Made by a program: the position numbers and the translations under genes | From: Solirubrobacteraceae bacterium | Lineage (GTDB): Bacteria > Actinomycetota > Thermoleophilia > Solirubrobacterales > Solirubrobacteraceae | Length of the DNA: 8,988 nucleotides | Assembly: GCA_030149625.1 (NCBI GenBank) | Contig: JASLHP010000348.1 | Coordinates: 1-8,988, forward strand | Direction: 5' to 3' | Shown here: in pieces, positions 7,739-8,988 of the stretch | Layout of the letters: each line of letters starts with the position of its first letter | How positions within the stretch are numbered: the stretch's first letter is position 1 | The notes under the pieces: model-generated | The model's database searches: none | What the model was told of the DNA's origin: nothing | The model's input: only the letters and a program-made list of their open reading frames with translations

Positions 7739-7757
7739 GGTGACAGTCCGGTGACAG
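7739..7757 (-). promoter_or_regulatory. PhoB-box-like tandem repeat, promoter-proximal
   Basis: The minus strand has CTGTCA twice, 11 bases apart (plus strand GGTGACAGTCCGGTGACAG). Direct repeats of CTGTCA at an 11-base period are the signature of PhoB-type OmpR-family response-regulator boxes. The site ends 43 bases upstream of the regulator's TTG, in the right orientation to activate it. No clear -10 box was found. Confidence 0.4.
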
Positions 7758-7904
7758 CCGCTTCTGGACCTTGCGGGTGCGCACGCCTGCATGCCGCGCG
7801 GCGCGTGCTGCTGGGCTCGTCGGTGGTGTCTCGGGGCTGTTCCTGGAACGAGCAGATCGGCGTCGGCGCCGCTGCGGGGCAGCGCTGGGGGGCGTCGGTC
7901 GCTT

Positions 7905-7924
7905 GATGACAGTTAAGTGACATC
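7905..7924 (-). promoter_or_regulatory. PhoB-box-like tandem repeat, distal
   Basis: The minus strand has ATGTCAC, TTAA, CTGTCATC: two TGTCA units 11 bases apart with an A/T centre, close to the enterobacterial Pho box as I recall it. A further lone TGTCA (minus strand) lies at 7945-7949. The same unit and spacing recur at 7739-7757. Confidence 0.4.
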
Positions 7925-8371
7925 GAGCGGGCGAAAACCCGGCGTGACATCCTTTGCGTATGAGGATTGCGTCAACCGTGGAATCGGGCGCTGAGGTGCG
8001 CGCCGGCTGGCGTGCGCACGCGTCATTGCCCGTTTTGGCTAGGCGATGAGACCGTCAGCTTCGGCCGAAAACGCACAAGGCATGCGAATATCGGCGGTGT
8101 CGACTGCTGGATTGGCCGCGTATCGGCCGGCACGTGCGGTGCTCATGGGCTTCGGTCGCGCAGACTCACGGCCGGTATCCGCGCCGGGGCCGTCCTCGGG
8201 TCGTAAACGTTCTACATCATGACTTATCAAGACGCACCGCAGCAGCGAGTATCTTTGCCATGAAGGGGACAGCGATGCATGGGCACGGCCCGAGCTTGGC
8301 ACGTGTCGCGTCGTGCGCGCGCGTTGATCGCGACGATGTCGCCCGTGCTGCGTCGGTGTTTATTGGTCGCC

Positions 8372-8406
8372 GTCAGGCCTCGACTCACGCTCGGCGTCGG
8401 CCTGAC
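8372..8406. repeat. Perfect 8-bp inverted repeat with 19-base loop
   Basis: GTCAGGCC (8372-8379) and GGCCTGAC (8399-8406) are exact reverse complements. It lies mid-region with no neighbouring gene, so terminator, regulatory RNA and protein-binding site are all possible. No T-run follows. Confidence 0.45.
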
Positions 8407-8508
8407 CACAGTCCGTCGCGTGCGTTCGCCCTGTGCGTGACAGGTTCGTTTTGCCGGTCGGGCGGGGCACGTTTCGGCGTCCCGTCGAGTGCGTTCAATG
8501 GTTCGAGG

Positions 8509-8537
8509 TTGCATCGTATCGCGATATGTACTAGCGT
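8509..8537 (+). promoter_or_regulatory. Possible sigma-70-type promoter with internal palindrome
   Basis: TTGCAT (8509-8514) and TAGCGT (8532-8537) are separated by 17 bases, a fair match to actinobacterial -35/-10 spacing. The perfect palindrome TATCGCGATA (8517-8526) lies in the spacer, where a repressor could block it. It would serve the 40-codon ORF starting at 8606. Confidence 0.3.
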
Positions 8538-8605
8538 GCTCGTCATCGTTTATTCGGGCTCGGGCGCGTCCCGAGGCAAAAGCAGTGGAGGAGTGGGGAA
8601 TCGAC

Positions 8606-8728
8606 ATGCAGGCAACAGGCGCAAGCGCTGAGCTGCTCCGCGAGGAGACGCCAAACGGCAACGCTCACGCCGCCCACCACCCGCTGCGGATAAATAGACC
8701 GCTGTGCAGCGGGCGTGCGACGTTGTAG
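8606..8728 (+). CDS. Possible 40-residue small ORF or N-terminal gene remnant
   Basis: The ATG at 8606 follows GGAGGAG (13 bases upstream) and GTGGGGA (6 bases upstream), a good ribosome-binding region. The product begins MQATGASAELLREETPNGN, contains HHPLRINRP (residues 24-32), and ends SGRATL at a TAG. The regulator encoded leftward begins (P)LRINRPQR, and both genes point outward from the same non-coding region. It may therefore be a decayed divergent paralogue truncated after its N-terminus, a real small protein, or an accidental frame across a repeat. No downstream frame clearly continues a TetR or winged-helix domain. Confidence 0.3.
   Translation: MQATGASAELLREETPNGNAHAAHHPLRINRPLCSGRATL
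8680..8713. repeat. Stem-loop element B, inverted copy of element A
   Basis: CCCGCTGC (8680-8687) pairs exactly with GCAGCGGG (8706-8713). The 18-base core (8685-8702) is identical to the reverse complement of element A's core at 7678-7695. Relative to A, B carries a 6-base insertion in one arm, and the T in A's arm is C here with a matching A-to-G change in the partner arm, so pairing is kept. Confidence 0.8.
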
Positions 8729-8756
8729 TCGAGCCGTCCTTGTAGTCGTGCCTTCC
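8723..8756. repeat. Tandem duplication, two 17-bp units
   Basis: TTGTAGTCGAGCCGTCC (8723-8739) is followed directly by TTGTAGTCGTGCCTTCC (8740-8756), identical at 15 of 17 positions. The first unit contains the stop of the 40-codon ORF. No third copy is visible. Origin by replication slippage is likely; function is unknown. Confidence 0.7.
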
Positions 8757-8865
8757 CGTGGCACTCGATGCGCTGCTCGAGCTCGTGCGAGGCCATCGGC
8801 AGCCCGCCATCCTGATTGCTGCGCCAGCGGCGAAGCGCGCAAGGCGCCGATGAACCCGTGTACCG

Positions 8866-8988
8866 CTACTTGGCTTTGTGGTGGCTTGGGGTTTTCGTGT
8901 GTTTGTGGCTGGCGTGCTTCGCCTTCTTTGCTTTCTTGGGCTTGGGGCAGCCGGTGATCGTGACCGGGGTTTCCTGGTGGATTTCTAG
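8866..8988 (-). CDS. C-terminal 40 codons of a gene entering from the right edge
   Basis: Read on the minus strand, the last 123 bases are open and end in TAG at 8866-8868. The peptide contains EIHQETPVTITGC, followed by a tail in which Lys, His, Ala, Thr and Ser dominate (PKPKKAKKAKHASHKH). A 'VTxTGC-PKPK' ending with a basic tail is what I recall at the C-termini of large exported modular proteins in Solirubrobacterales, so this may be a paralogue of the giant protein at the left edge; that is inference. The tail could bind anionic wall polymers. The G/T-rich plus strand here also reads as a hydrophobic string, which is the shadow of this Lys/His/Thr-rich frame. No clear terminator was found after it. 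Confidence 0.65.
   Translation of the reverse strand, partial: LEIHQETPVTITGCPKPKKAKKAKHASHKHTKTPSHHKAK

Larger units (their letters stand above)
7722..8605. other. Long region without a convincing gene, rich in palindromes
   Basis: Several open frames cross this stretch on both strands, but their products are low-complexity Arg/Ser/His-rich strings with no domain, ribosome-binding site or family likeness, so I treat them as chance. Visible structures are the two TGTCA repeat pairs, the 12-base palindrome GCGTGCGCACGC (8010-8021), the 10-base palindrome TTCGGCCGAA (8060-8069), which with CGTTTTGGC at 8031-8039 gives a bulged inverted repeat against GCCGAAAACG (8064-8073), an 8-bp hairpin at 8372-8406, and promoter-like motifs near 8509-8537. 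It could hold a regulatory RNA, a divergent control region or decayed genes. I recognise no tRNA, rRNA, tmRNA or known riboswitch. Confidence 0.5.

Noticed and set aside
8134..8661. Open frames of 165 (plus) and 144 (minus) codons in the palindrome-rich region
   Set aside because: They overlap each other on opposite strands, contain low-complexity Arg/Ser/His runs, and lack ribosome-binding sites or recognisable motifs.
7672..8713. Elements A and B as terminal inverted repeats of an insertion sequence
   Set aside because: The enclosed DNA encodes no transposase-like protein, and I see no target-site duplication outside the elements. A transposase-less element is not excluded but not supported.
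8758..8853. Short plus-strand frame from GTG with LDALLELV, faintly like a TetR first helix
   Set aside because: It has only 31 codons, no continuation into a helix-turn-helix, and the likeness is too short to separate from chance.
8813..8988. Plus-strand hydrophobic frame at the right edge resembling a membrane segment
   Set aside because: The hydrophobic string arises because the opposite strand codes for a Lys/His/Thr-rich tail; the minus-strand reading matches a known type of protein end and has a proper stop.

Overview
The base composition is high-GC, and several proteins carry signatures I associate with Solirubrobacterales/Thermoleophilia (deep-branching Actinobacteria). These are an exported propeller-like protein opening its mature part with LPDNRAYE and ending in a Lys/Arg/Cys tail, a very large exported protein built from 'LPxGfxxNP ... 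CPxxSxxG' modules, a small Cys-rich exported protein, and a TetR-type sensor domain joined to MarR-like winged helices. The lineage is inferred from remembered family signatures, not from a search.

Every convincing gene is on the minus strand, so transcription runs right to left. From the right edge: (i) the last 40 codons of a gene with a Lys/His-rich tail (8866-8988); (ii) about 1.17 kb with no convincing full-length gene (7697-8865), holding palindromes, two pairs of 11-bp-spaced TGTCA repeats, a 40-codon ORF on the plus strand and a short tandem repeat; (iii) a 611-residue regulator with a TetR-like ligand-binding region, no recognisable N-terminal TetR helix-turn-helix, and four tandem winged-helix repeats (5861-7696); (iv) a 243-residue secreted Cys-rich protein (5052-5783); (v) a 745-residue secreted beta-propeller-like protein (2660-4897); (vi) four bases further on, the first 885 codons of a giant secreted modular protein that runs off the left edge (1-2655).

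Genes v and vi are almost certainly co-transcribed and translationally coupled: the ribosome-binding site of vi lies inside the end of v. Gene iv may be its own unit, since perfect inverted repeats lie on both sides of it. A plausible reading is a cell-surface/secreted protein locus with a dedicated regulator at its head, but nothing in the sequence proves that the regulator controls iv-vi.

The most unusual signal is a pair of stem-loop elements at 7672-7700 and 8680-8713, in opposite orientation. They share an 18-base core, including an identical A/T-rich loop, while a base in each arm has changed in a compensating way. One copy contains the TTG start of the regulator; the other lies inside the 40-codon ORF. 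Both encode PLRINRP in the matching frame. Together with the PhoB-like direct repeats and the unusual regulator, this makes 7.6-8.75 kb the part most worth following up.
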